Origin: Gaiellasilicea sp963789355
GTDB taxonomy: Bacteria; Actinomycetota; Thermoleophilia; Gaiellales; Gaiellaceae
Assembly (NCBI GenBank): GCA_963789355.1
Contig: CAWBKK010000005.1
Location: 332,334 to 396,333 of the forward strand
Length of the DNA: 64,000 bases
Direction: 5' to 3'
Both the position numbers and the translations under genes were made by a program. The notes under the pieces were generated by a model that was not told the origin of the DNA, did not search any database, and saw only the letters and a list, made by a program, of their open reading frames with translations. This document shows positions 36,361 through 43,475 of this stretch, piece by piece (within the stretch, counting starts at the first letter, position 1; each line of letters starts with the position of its first letter).

Positions 36361-37260
36361 CTGTCTGAATCACACTGGGGAGGAACAGGCCTCAAGGGGA
36401 CTCTGCTTGGGGTTCTCGCCACGCTCACCCTCGCGGCGGGGCTCATCGCGCTCTTCGCCTGGAGTCCGTGGAAGGACGCGACGGAGGTCGAGTGGCTCGG
36501 CACGTACAGGGCGTGGTCCGACGGCATCGACGCCACGCTGCACGCGGGCCTGTTCATCACGCGAACTGATTGCGAAGCGATGTTCGACGACGACGTGGGA
36601 GAGCCGCCGCAGAAGCGGCTCCAGCCGGTGGCGACGGCCGCGCGGGGCGGCTGCGCGGGATTGAGTCCTGTCGCGTGGCGGAACGGCAAGGCCGACGTCG
36701 TGCGTGCGCTGGTCGACGCGCACGACGACCTCCCGCCGCCGCGCAGGCGTCGCGACGTCTCCGGGATCGCCCGGTCCGGCGTCGGCGTGCGAGCCGACGC
36801 CTACTGCTGGCAGCCGGAGGGCTGGGCGTCGTTCGCCGAGCAGTACGCAATCATCCGCGGCGGCGAGGAGACGTCGCTCAGGGGCATCGCCGACACCGCG
36901 AAGAACCGCATCGACCTCGACCCCGCCGTGTGCGGGTCGCTCGGCTGGTATCTGCGCCGAACGCGCCCGACAGCGTTGAGCTACGAGAACTTCGAGATCG
37001 CGGAAGCCCTCATGGTCCTGACCCACCAGGCCGAGCACCTGAAGGGGCCGAGCGCTTCCGAAGCCGAGGTCGAGTGCTATGCGGTCCAGCACGTGCGCCC
37101 GCTCGTCCGCGCCGCCGGCTGGGGAGCGGAGTACGCGAACGAGCTGGCGCTGCAGGCGTGGGAGCTCTCCTACCAGAAGCTGCCGCCGGGGTTCCGCACG
37201 CCCGCGTGTCGCGACGGCGGCCCGCTCGACCGCAATCCGCGCTCGAGCGCCTGGCCGTAA
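36361..37260 (+). CDS. membrane-anchored hypothetical protein with HxxEH motif (start uncertain)
   Basis: The frame encodes an N-terminal membrane helix (GTLLGVLATLTLAAGLIALF) and about 250 extracytoplasmic residues. The C-terminal third has LTHQAEHLKG followed by SEAEVECYAVQHV. The H-x-x-E-H with downstream Glu/Cys resembles a zinc-peptidase-like arrangement seen in unassigned actinobacterial proteins; activity is unproven. No ATG, GTG or TTG occurs between the upstream stop (36331-36333) and ATG 36580, which would delete the helix. I placed the start at CTG 36361. A frameshift near 36330 is the alternative. Confidence 0.6.
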   Translation: MSESHWGGTGLKGTLLGVLATLTLAAGLIALFAWSPWKDATEVEWLGTYRAWSDGIDATLHAGLFITRTDCEAMFDDDVGEPPQKRLQPVATAARGGCAGLSPVAWRNGKADVVRALVDAHDDLPPPRRRRDVSGIARSGVGVRADAYCWQPEGWASFAEQYAIIRGGEETSLRGIADTAKNRIDLDPAVCGSLGWYLRRTRPTALSYENFEIAEALMVLTHQAEHLKGPSASEAEVECYAVQHVRPLVRAAGWGAEYANELALQAWELSYQKLPPGFRTPACRDGGPLDRNPRSSAWP

Positions 37261-37325
37261 CTCACGGTTCCGCGCGGTCGAAGATCCGCCGCCGCTGATC
37301 GATGAGCCGGGGCCGCGCAGCGGCC

Positions 37326-37386
37326 CCCTTCAGGGGTCTTCGCGCGGTGAGCATCTGCTTCCGCAGATGCTCACCTTGCGCAACTA
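37326..37386 (-). repeat. two-hairpin dispersed element, copy B
   Basis: Read on the minus strand it follows the tRNA-Pro 3' end by one base: TAGTTGCGCAAG, then a perfect 13-pair stem (GGTGAGCATCTGC 37346-37358 with GCAGATGCTCACC 37363-37375, 4-base loop), then CGCGCGAAGACCCCTGAAGG, in which CCCC-TGAA-GGGG forms a second hairpin. The stem differs from copies A and C but pairs fully. Confidence 0.75.
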
Positions 37387-37387
37387 A

Positions 37388-37461
37388 TCGGGGTGCGGAG
37401 ATTTGAACTCCGGACCTCTCCGACCCGAACGGAGCGCGCTACCAGGCTGCGCCACACCCCG
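37388..37461 (-). tRNA. tRNA-Pro (anticodon CGG)
   Basis: Folds as a cloverleaf: acceptor CGGGGTG/CACCCCG with discriminator A, D-arm GCGC-AGCCTGGTA-GCGC, anticodon stem CTCCG/CGGAG with loop TTCGGGT (anticodon CGG, reading CCG), and T-arm CGGAG-TTCAAAT-CTCCG. CCA is not encoded. TACCCT (complement of 37471-37476) nine bases upstream is a likely -10 box. It is followed immediately by element copy B. Confidence 0.95.
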
Positions 37462-37490
37462 AGCGCGCAAAGGGTAGCGATAATCGGCCC

Positions 37491-38234
37491 GTGGCTCAGC
37501 GCGACGAGATCATCCGCTTCGCGAACGAGCTGCTCGAGATCCACCGCTTTCCCGAGTACGGGACACCCGGGTTGCAGGTGCTCGGCGCGGACGAGGTGAC
37601 GAAGATCGCGTGCGGCGTCTCGTCGTCGCAGGAGCTGTTCGAGCGCGCGGCCTCGTCGGGAGCGCAGCTCGTGATCGTCCACCACGGCATGTTCTGGCGG
37701 AACGAGCCCGTCTGGATCGACCGGCGCCAGCGCGGCCGGCTCGAGACGCTCTTCGCCGCCGATCTGAACCTCGCCGCCTACCACCTCGCGCTCGACGCGC
37801 ATCCCGAGGTCGGCAACAACGCGCTCCTCGCGGAGGCGCTCGGCGTCGAGGTCGAGCGCCCGTTCGCGGAGGTCGGCCAGGGCGGGACGCTGCGCGAGCC
37901 GCTCGGGATCGACGAGCTCAGCGCGCGCGTCCGCGAGACGGTCGGCCGTGAGCCACTCGTCTTCGCAGACGGCCCGGAGCAGATCCGCCGGGTCGCGATC
38001 TGCTCCGGCGGCGCCGGCGGCCACCTGATCGACGCCGCGCACGAGGGCTACGACGTCCTTGTCACCGGCGAGCCCGAGGAGCCGAGCCTGCAATCCGCGC
38101 GCGAGCTCGGGATCCACTTCGTCGCCGGCGGCCACGACGCGACCGAACGGCTCGGCGTCCAGGCGCTCTCGCGGCGACTCGCCGAGCGCTTCGGGCTCGA
38201 CTGGGAGTTCATCCCGGTCGAGAATCCGGTCTGA
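37491..38234 (+). CDS. Nif3-like dinuclear metal centre protein
   Basis: A 247-residue NIF3/YbgI-family protein. Metal-ligand regions are LVIVHHGMFWR near residue 65, LAAYHLALDAHPEVGNNALL and the C-terminal HFVAGGHDATERLGVQAL. Annotated in databases as GTP cyclohydrolase I type 2, but the enzymatic role is doubtful. It lacks the central PII-like insert of longer family members. The GTG start has GATAAT (37479-37484) six bases upstream, again a leaderless layout. Confidence 0.92.
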   Translation: MAQRDEIIRFANELLEIHRFPEYGTPGLQVLGADEVTKIACGVSSSQELFERAASSGAQLVIVHHGMFWRNEPVWIDRRQRGRLETLFAADLNLAAYHLALDAHPEVGNNALLAEALGVEVERPFAEVGQGGTLREPLGIDELSARVRETVGREPLVFADGPEQIRRVAICSGGAGGHLIDAAHEGYDVLVTGEPEEPSLQSARELGIHFVAGGHDATERLGVQALSRRLAERFGLDWEFIPVENPV

Positions 38235-38240
38235 GCGGAC

Positions 38241-38693
38241 CTAGACGCGCTTGCGCATGTGAACCGACTCCTCGGCCCAGCCGAGCGAGCGGTAGAGGCC
38301 GCGTGCGACCTCGTTCCCGCCCCAGACGTTGAGGCCGACGGTGTCGTAGCCGAGCGCGCGCACCTCGTCCTCGAGCGCCGTCATCGCGGCGCGGCCGTGA
38401 CCCTTGCCGCGCTCACTCTCGTCGATCGTGATGTCGTAGAGCCACGCGCCGCCGTCGCGGAGGCCGAGGAAGACGGTGCCGACCTTGCGGCCATCGTGCT
38501 CGACGGCCCAGATCCGGGTCCTCGCCGTCGCCAGCCCGTCCGGGAGCACGGAGGAGACGTCACGCTCAACCTTCGCCTCGGCGTCCTCCCGCGAGATCCC
38601 GGCGAACTCGATCAAGCCGTGAAGATACTCCGCGCGGTGCGCGGCATCCCAGTCCGCGTATTCGTCCTCGCGCAATGGCCGCAGCCCGATCAC
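38241..38693 (-). CDS. GNAT acetyltransferase
   Basis: A 150-residue GNAT-fold protein. Strand 4 and the acetyl-CoA loop are LYDITIDESERGKGHGRAAM, followed by TVGLNVWGGNEVARGLYRSL. Resembles the family acting on small molecules or protein N termini; the acceptor is unknown. GTG at 38693 overlaps the stop of the upstream alpha/beta hydrolase (GTGA), so they are co-translated. Confidence 0.88.
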   Translation of the reverse strand: MIGLRPLREDEYADWDAAHRAEYLHGLIEFAGISREDAEAKVERDVSSVLPDGLATARTRIWAVEHDGRKVGTVFLGLRDGGAWLYDITIDESERGKGHGRAAMTALEDEVRALGYDTVGLNVWGGNEVARGLYRSLGWAEESVHMRKRV

Positions 38694-39508
38694 CGTGCGA
38701 CCTCCGCCAGCGCGTCGAGCACGGCGTGCGGGCGCTCGACGATGACGAGATGGCCGCAATCGGCGACGAGCCGCAGCTTCGCACGCAGCCGGCGCGCGTA
38801 CTCGAAGGCGTCCTCGAGCGGCAGCTGTGCGTCCCGGGCGCCCCAGAGGATGACGACGGGACACGTGACTCCCGCCAGATCCTGGCGCGGATCGTCGGCG
38901 ATCATCGCTCGCCCCGCCCCCTTCGTGTCCGTGTGGTGCGCCTGCGCGCTGAGCAGCCCGTGCGTCGCCCGCGCGCTCAACGCGACCGGGTCGGAGACGA
39001 ACCAGGGCCGGAAGAGGACGCGCCGGTACCAGACGCGCCCGGCCCAGCGATGGCGGAAGCCGGCGACCGCTCGGCCGGGCCGAATCGTCGCGGCAGCGAT
39101 CACGAGCGCCTCGACCACGCGGGAGGCCGTCGCGATCCCGGCGGGCGCGATCAGCAGCAACCCGCGCACGAGCTCGGGATGGCTCCTGGCAAGCCGGAGC
39201 GAGACGAGGCCGCCGAGCGAGTGCCCGGCGACGAGCGCACGGTCCACTCCTTCCGCCTCCAGCACGGCGGCCGTGGCGGCAACGAAGTCGTCCATCGTCG
39301 CGCCTCGGGCCAGCCGCCCCGAGCCCGCGTGACCCGGGAGGTCGACCGCGATCACGCGGTAGCGCTGGACGAGGTCCGGCAGCACCTCGACCCAGTTCTC
39401 GGCCGAGCCGCCGAGCCCGTGGACGAGGAGCAGCGGCTCGCCCGCCCCGCCGACGTGATATTCGACCGGGCCGGCGCGTCTGGTCTCGAGGTTCGTTGCA
39501 GCCGTCAT
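38690..39508 (-). CDS. alpha/beta hydrolase
   Basis: A 272-residue hydrolase: LLLVHGLGGSAENW oxyanion region, nucleophile elbow GHSLGG, an acid around WGARDAQLPLEDA, and the His in VADCGHLVIVERP. A helical lid occupies residues 135-200. Typical of esterases, lactonases and C-C hydrolases; substrate unknown. ATG at 39508 chosen; the frame stays open further but without homology. GATACT lies eight bases upstream. Confidence 0.9.
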   Translation of the reverse strand: MTAATNLETRRAGPVEYHVGGAGEPLLLVHGLGGSAENWVEVLPDLVQRYRVIAVDLPGHAGSGRLARGATMDDFVAATAAVLEAEGVDRALVAGHSLGGLVSLRLARSHPELVRGLLLIAPAGIATASRVVEALVIAAATIRPGRAVAGFRHRWAGRVWYRRVLFRPWFVSDPVALSARATHGLLSAQAHHTDTKGAGRAMIADDPRQDLAGVTCPVVILWGARDAQLPLEDAFEYARRLRAKLRLVADCGHLVIVERPHAVLDALAEVAR

Positions 39509-39530
39509 CCGGGGGAAGTATCCTTCGACA

Positions 39531-39648
39531 ACTATGGCGACTGTGGGGACGCGGGCCCGTTGATTCCCGCGAACAACAAGCGAGCGATGTCGGAGCCCGC
39601 CTGAGCGCACCAGCTGTGAAGAGACACAGTGCGCCCAGCGGGCTTTTT
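39531..39648 (+). ncRNA. candidate structured leader or small RNA with intrinsic terminator
   Basis: A TATCCT box at 39519-39524 predicts a transcript starting near 39531. It holds a possible nine-codon ORF (39534-39563, MATVGTRAR), a first hairpin CGCGGG (39550-39555) with CCCGCG (39566-39571), an A-rich linker, then the terminator below. The 56-residue HTH gene begins 29 bases after the T-run, so this may be an attenuated leader or a free small RNA of about 115 bases. Confidence 0.5.
39594..39648 (+). terminator. intrinsic terminator upstream of small HTH gene
   Basis: Three nested stems: AGCCCGC (39594-39600) with GCGGGCT (39638-39644), GCGCAC (39605-39610) with GTGCGC (39629-39634), and TGTG with CACA around loop AAGAGA. 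A T-run (39644-39648) follows. It is the only clear hairpin-plus-T terminator I see in the window. Confidence 0.75.
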
Positions 39649-39677
39649 CATTGCCGCAAGACAGAGGAGGCAGACGT

Positions 39678-39848
39678 ATGGCGAATCACCTGACGCCCGA
39701 TGAGCTTTCGAAGGAGCTCGGCATCGACCGGCAGGAAGTGATTCGGGTGTGCATCGAGGAAGGCGTGCCCATCTACCAGGGCAAGATCGACAAGACGCTC
39801 TTCGCCGCGCAGCTAGAAGCGCTGGGCGCGATGCCCCAGGCGCACTGA
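39678..39848 (+). CDS. small HTH-like protein
   Basis: A 56-residue protein beginning MANHLTPDELSKELGIDRQE and continuing VIRVCIEEGVPIYQGKIDKT. The first half looks like a helix-turn-helix of the MerR/excisionase type (LSKELGIDRQEVIRVCIEEG). It is too short for an effector domain. A strong ribosome site (GAGGAGG, 39664-39670) precedes the ATG, unlike the many leaderless genes nearby. Preceded by a terminator-bearing leader and followed by element copy C, so its expression is probably controlled at RNA level. Confidence 0.75.
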   Translation: MANHLTPDELSKELGIDRQEVIRVCIEEGVPIYQGKIDKTLFAAQLEALGAMPQAH

Positions 39849-39850
39849 TC

Positions 39851-39912
39851 TAGTCACGCAAGATCGGAATCCGCAGAAGCGGATCCCGATCGCGTCAAGA
39901 CCCCTGAAAGGG
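39851..39912 (+). repeat. two-hairpin dispersed element, copy C
   Basis: TAGTCACGCAA begins two bases after the stop of the small HTH gene. Stem arms GATCGGAATCCGC (39862-39874) and GCGGATCCCGATC (39879-39891) pair 12 of 13, loop AGAA. Then CGCGTC and AAGACCCCTGAAAGGG. Same order and orientation relative to the preceding gene as copies A and B. Confidence 0.75.
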
Positions 39913-39931
39913 CGCTTCGCGCCCGAGTTGG

Positions 39932-40804
39932 CTAACGAGCAGCAGTCTTGCGCGAACGCGTGCTCACCTTTTTCGGCGCCGCCTTCTTCTTGGCGGCGCC
40001 GTTCCCGGCCTTCGCCGACTTGGCCTCCTCGACGCTGCGGCGGAGCGCCTCCATCAGGTCGACAACCGGCGTTTCCGCGACCGGCTCCGGCGTCGCGAGC
40101 TCCTCGCCGGCGAGCTTCGCCTCGAGCAGCGCCTTCAGATCGCGCCGGTAGTCGCTCTCGAGGTCGGCCGGGTCGAAGTCTCCCGCCAGGCTCTCGATCA
40201 CTTGGCGCGCCAGCGCGAGCTCCGGCGCCTTCACGGTCGTCTCCTCGACCGCCTCCTCGATCTCGGCCTGCGAGTAGACGTCGGCGGCGAGGAAGAGCGT
40301 CTCGAGCGCGAGCGCGTCGCCCTTCGGCCGGATCAGGCAGAGCTTCTCCCTCCCCTGCTGAACGAACCGGCCGAGTGCGGCCATCCCGCTCTCGTTCATC
40401 GCGTTCAGCAGCAGGACGTACGGCCGGCGGGCCGCGGCTGCCTGAGCCGGAACGAGGAAGTAGGTGCGATCGAAGAAGATCGGGTCGACCTGGGAGGCAT
40501 CGACGAAGCGGCTGATCTCGATCGAGCGCGAGTCGTCCCGGTTCGTCAGCGCCTCGATCTCCTCGTCCTCGACGATCACGAACTGGCCCTTTGCGACCTC
40601 CCAGCCCTTGACGATCTCGTCGGGGCCGAGATCCCGCTCGTGGACCGGACAGAAGCGCTTCTGCTTGATCGGGGTGCCGCACTCGCGGTGCAACATCCGG
40701 AAGGACACGTCCGATGCGCGCGCGGCAGGCTTGGTCGCCGGGGCGAGGCCCACGGGGATCGAGACGAGTCCGAAGCTGATCGAGCCGTTCCAGGTCGTAC
40801 GCAT
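39932..40804 (-). CDS. ku: Ku DNA end-binding protein
   Basis: Bacterial Ku homodimer that binds DNA double-strand ends and recruits LigD in non-homologous end joining. The 290-residue protein starts MRTTWNGSISFGLVSIPVGL, with the ring-forming core (FRMLHRECGTPIKQKRFCPV, SRFVDASQVDPIFFDRTYFL) and a Lys/Ala-rich C-terminal tail (AAKKKAAPKK) of the type that binds DNA in other species. ATG at 40804 chosen, with AAAGG before it and TATATT just upstream. No ligD is present in this window. Confidence 0.95.
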   Translation of the reverse strand: MRTTWNGSISFGLVSIPVGLAPATKPAARASDVSFRMLHRECGTPIKQKRFCPVHERDLGPDEIVKGWEVAKGQFVIVEDEEIEALTNRDDSRSIEISRFVDASQVDPIFFDRTYFLVPAQAAAARRPYVLLLNAMNESGMAALGRFVQQGREKLCLIRPKGDALALETLFLAADVYSQAEIEEAVEETTVKAPELALARQVIESLAGDFDPADLESDYRRDLKALLEAKLAGEELATPEPVAETPVVDLMEALRRSVEEAKSAKAGNGAAKKKAAPKKVSTRSRKTAAR

Positions 40805-40877
40805 TTCGCCTTTCAATATAGAGGGACCGAACCGATTCGCCCTTCCCGACGTCATTCCTTGTCCCTAGAGTGCGAGC

Positions 40878-42668
40878 GTGAGCGAAAAGCGAACGATCGA
40901 GCGGCTCTGGCGCGACGCCGTCGCGGCCGGGAGGTCGACGCCGGCGTACCTGGTCCAGGACGGCGCGGACTGGACGCCGCTCTCGTGGACGGAGGCGGCC
41001 GAGCGGGTCGAGGGCTATGCGAACGGCCTGCTCGCGCTCGGCGTCCGCAAGGGAGACGCCTTCGCGATCCTCGGCTCGAGCCGCGTCGAGTGGGCGCTCT
41101 TCGACTTCGCGCTCGGCTCGATCGGGGCGATCGGCGCCGCGATCTACGCCAACAGCTCACCCAAGGACGCCGGCTACATCCTCGAGCACTCCGAGTCGGT
41201 CGGCGTCCTCTGCGAGGACGAGACGCAGCGGGCGAAGGTCGAGTCGGTGCGCGGCGAGACGCCGCGGCTGCAGCATGTCCTCACCTACGCCGACCTCGAC
41301 GATCTGTCCGCCCGCGGTCGCGCCTACGCGGCCGAGCACCCGAACGCGCTCCGCGAGGCGGGCGAGAAGATCGAGGAGGACGACCTCTTCACCTACATCT
41401 ACACCTCGGGGACGACCGGGCCGCCCAAGGGCTGCATGATCTCGCACCGCAACTACTACGCGATGGTCGCGGTCGTCGACGACCTCCCGAGCTTCACCGG
41501 GCCCGAGGACACGATGCTGCTCTATCTCCCACTCGCGCACAACTTCGGCCGCCTGATGCACCTGTCCGGCGCCTACGTCGGCTACGGAATCGCCTTCCTC
41601 CCCGACCCGCTCCAGGCAGCCGCAGCGCTGCCGGCGGTGAAGCCGACCGTCTTCCCGAGCGTCCCTCGCGTCTACGAGAAGGTGCACACGGCCGTCGTCG
41701 CCAAGTTCGACGCCGAGACCGGCGTGAAGCGGAGGCTGATCGACTGGGCGCTCGCTGTCGGTCGTCGCGTCAGCGCCCTCCGCCGGGCAGGGAAGCCGGT
41801 GCCCCGAGGATTGCTGGCGCAGCACCGCGTGGCGGACAAGCTCGTCTACTCGAAGGTGAAGGAACGACTCGGCGGCCGGCTGCGGCTGGCGATCTCGGGC
41901 GGCGCCCCGCTCTCCGCCGAGATCGCGGAGTTCTTCCATTCGATCGACATCCTCCTGGTCGAGGGTTACGGCCTGACGGAGTGCACGACCGCGGCCTCGA
42001 CGAACACCCTTCAGGCCTACAGATTCGGGACCGTCGGGCGGCCGCTGCCGGGCACGGAAGTGAAGCTGGCGGACGACGGCGAGCTCCTGATCCGGAGCGA
42101 GACGGTCTTCCAGGGCTACTACAAGGACCCGGAGGCGACGGCGGAGGTGCTCGGCGCCGACGGCTGGCTGCGCAGCGGCGACATCGCGGAGATCGACGAG
42201 GACGGCTTCATCGTGATCACCGATCGGAAGAAGGACATCATCGTCACCGCGGGCGGCAAGAATGTCGCCCCGCAGAACCTCGAGAACGACCTGAAGGCCT
42301 CGAAGTACGTCTCGCAGGCGATGGTCGTGGGCGACCGCCAGCCGTACATCGCCGCCCTGATCACGCTCGATCCGGAGTCGCTGCCCGCCTGGGCGGCAGA
42401 GCGCGGGCTGCCCACCGACATGGAGAGCCTGGCTGTGGCGCCCGAGGTGCGTGAGCTCGTCCAGGAGGTCGTCGACGGCGTCAACGCCGATCGGTCCCGC
42501 TACGAGCAGGTCAAGCGCTTCACGATCCTCCCGCGCGACTTCACGATGGACGACGGCGAGCTGACCCCGACGCTGAAGCTGAAGCGCCGCGTCGTCGCCC
42601 AGCACTTCGGGGCCGAGCTCGGCGAGCTCTACGAAGGCGAGACGCTGAACCAGGCAGCCGGGATCTGA
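40878..42668 (+). CDS. long-chain acyl-CoA synthetase (AMP-forming)
   Basis: A 596-residue adenylating enzyme. The P-loop-like A3 motif is YIYTSGTTGPPKGCMISHRN, A5 is VEGYGLTECT, then GWLRSGDIAEIDEDGFIVIT, DRKKDIIVTAGGKNVAPQNL and, near the C terminus, the catalytic-lysine region LTPTLKLKRR. The architecture matches FadD15-type long-chain synthetases. Supplies acyl-CoA to the dehydrogenases in this window. GTG start with TAGAGT (40866-40871) six bases before it. Its stop overlaps a possible CTG start of the next gene (CTGA). Confidence 0.95.
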   Translation: MSEKRTIERLWRDAVAAGRSTPAYLVQDGADWTPLSWTEAAERVEGYANGLLALGVRKGDAFAILGSSRVEWALFDFALGSIGAIGAAIYANSSPKDAGYILEHSESVGVLCEDETQRAKVESVRGETPRLQHVLTYADLDDLSARGRAYAAEHPNALREAGEKIEEDDLFTYIYTSGTTGPPKGCMISHRNYYAMVAVVDDLPSFTGPEDTMLLYLPLAHNFGRLMHLSGAYVGYGIAFLPDPLQAAAALPAVKPTVFPSVPRVYEKVHTAVVAKFDAETGVKRRLIDWALAVGRRVSALRRAGKPVPRGLLAQHRVADKLVYSKVKERLGGRLRLAISGGAPLSAEIAEFFHSIDILLVEGYGLTECTTAASTNTLQAYRFGTVGRPLPGTEVKLADDGELLIRSETVFQGYYKDPEATAEVLGADGWLRSGDIAEIDEDGFIVITDRKKDIIVTAGGKNVAPQNLENDLKASKYVSQAMVVGDRQPYIAALITLDPESLPAWAAERGLPTDMESLAVAPEVRELVQEVVDGVNADRSRYEQVKRFTILPRDFTMDDGELTPTLKLKRRVVAQHFGAELGELYEGETLNQAAGI

Positions 42669-43108
42669 GCCTCAACCGGCTCGCATTCAGCGCCACCGCC
42701 CACTGCCTCACGGGCTGTGCGATCGGCGAGGTGCTGGGAATGATCGTCGGCACCGCGCTCGGCTGGAGCGACTTCCAGACGATCGCGCTCGCCGTCGTGC
42801 TCGCGTTCTTCTTCGGCTACTCACTGACCATGCTGCCGCTGCTGCGCGCCGGCCTCGCTCTCGGCGCCGCGGTGCCGCTCGCGCTCGCCTCCGACACGAT
42901 CTCGATCGCGGTGATGGAGATCGTCGACAACGCGATCATGCTCACGATCCCCGGCGCAATGGACGCGGGCCTGACGAACGTCCTCTTCTGGGGCAGCCTC
43001 GCCTCGGCGCTCCTGATCGCCGGCGCAGTCGCCTTCCCGGTCAACCGCTGGCTGATCGCCCGCGGCAAGGGTCACGCCGTCGTGCACGCACATCACCGTC
43101 ACGACTAG
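42665..43108 (+). CDS. DUF4396 membrane protein, probable CTG start
   Basis: A membrane protein of about 147 residues with three or four helices. The conserved DUF4396 core is TAHCLTGCAIGEVLGMIVG, ALAVVLAFFFGYSLTMLPLL and SDTISIAVMEIVDNAIMLTI, then PVNRWLIARGKGHAVVHAHH. The first GTG (42731) would delete the conserved HCLTGCAIGE segment. In the same frame the only start-like codon after the ligase region is CTG at 42665, overlapping the ligase stop as CTGA. Function of the family is unknown; histidines suggest metal binding. Confidence 0.75.
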   Translation: MSLNRLAFSATAHCLTGCAIGEVLGMIVGTALGWSDFQTIALAVVLAFFFGYSLTMLPLLRAGLALGAAVPLALASDTISIAVMEIVDNAIMLTIPGAMDAGLTNVLFWGSLASALLIAGAVAFPVNRWLIARGKGHAVVHAHHRHD

Positions 43109-43125
43109 CCGAATAGATTTCGGGC

Positions 43126-43473
43126 ATGTACCTCCTGTTCAAGGCGCTCCTGTCCGGGGCAATCGTCGCAGCCGCAAGCGAGGCCGCCCGGCGCTCCTCC
43201 CTACTCGGCGCGATCCTGATCTCGATCCCGCTCACGTCGATCCTGGCCATGGTGTGGCTCTACCGCGAGACGAAGGACACCGGGGAGGTCACTGACCTTT
43301 CCTGGTCGATCCTCTGGGTGATCGCCCCGTCGGTCGTGTTCTTCGTCGTGTTGCCGCTCGCGGTGAGACACGGCGCAGCGTTCTGGCCCGCGCTCGCGAT
43401 TGCTTGCGCGGCGACGGCCTTGAGCTACGCACTCTGGGTCTGGGTGGCCCGCCGCTTGGGCTTGGACTTCTAG
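43126..43473 (+). CDS. DUF3147 membrane protein
   Basis: A 115-residue protein with four hydrophobic helices. The family signature is LLSGAIVAAASEAARRSSLL, followed by GAILISIPLTSILAMVWLYR. DUF3147 has no assigned function. TAGATT (43114-43119) is exactly six bases before the ATG. The stop lies two bases from the stop of the convergent NlpC/P60 gene, with two CTAG copies (43470-43473 and 43476-43479). Confidence 0.85.
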   Translation: MYLLFKALLSGAIVAAASEAARRSSLLGAILISIPLTSILAMVWLYRETKDTGEVTDLSWSILWVIAPSVVFFVVLPLAVRHGAAFWPALAIACAATALSYALWVWVARRLGLDF

Positions 43474-43475
43474 CT

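Noticed and set aside
40202..42454. 750-codon plus-strand frame spanning Ku antisense and the acyl-CoA synthetase in a wrong frame
   Set aside because: Shadow crossing two real genes; no conserved sequence.
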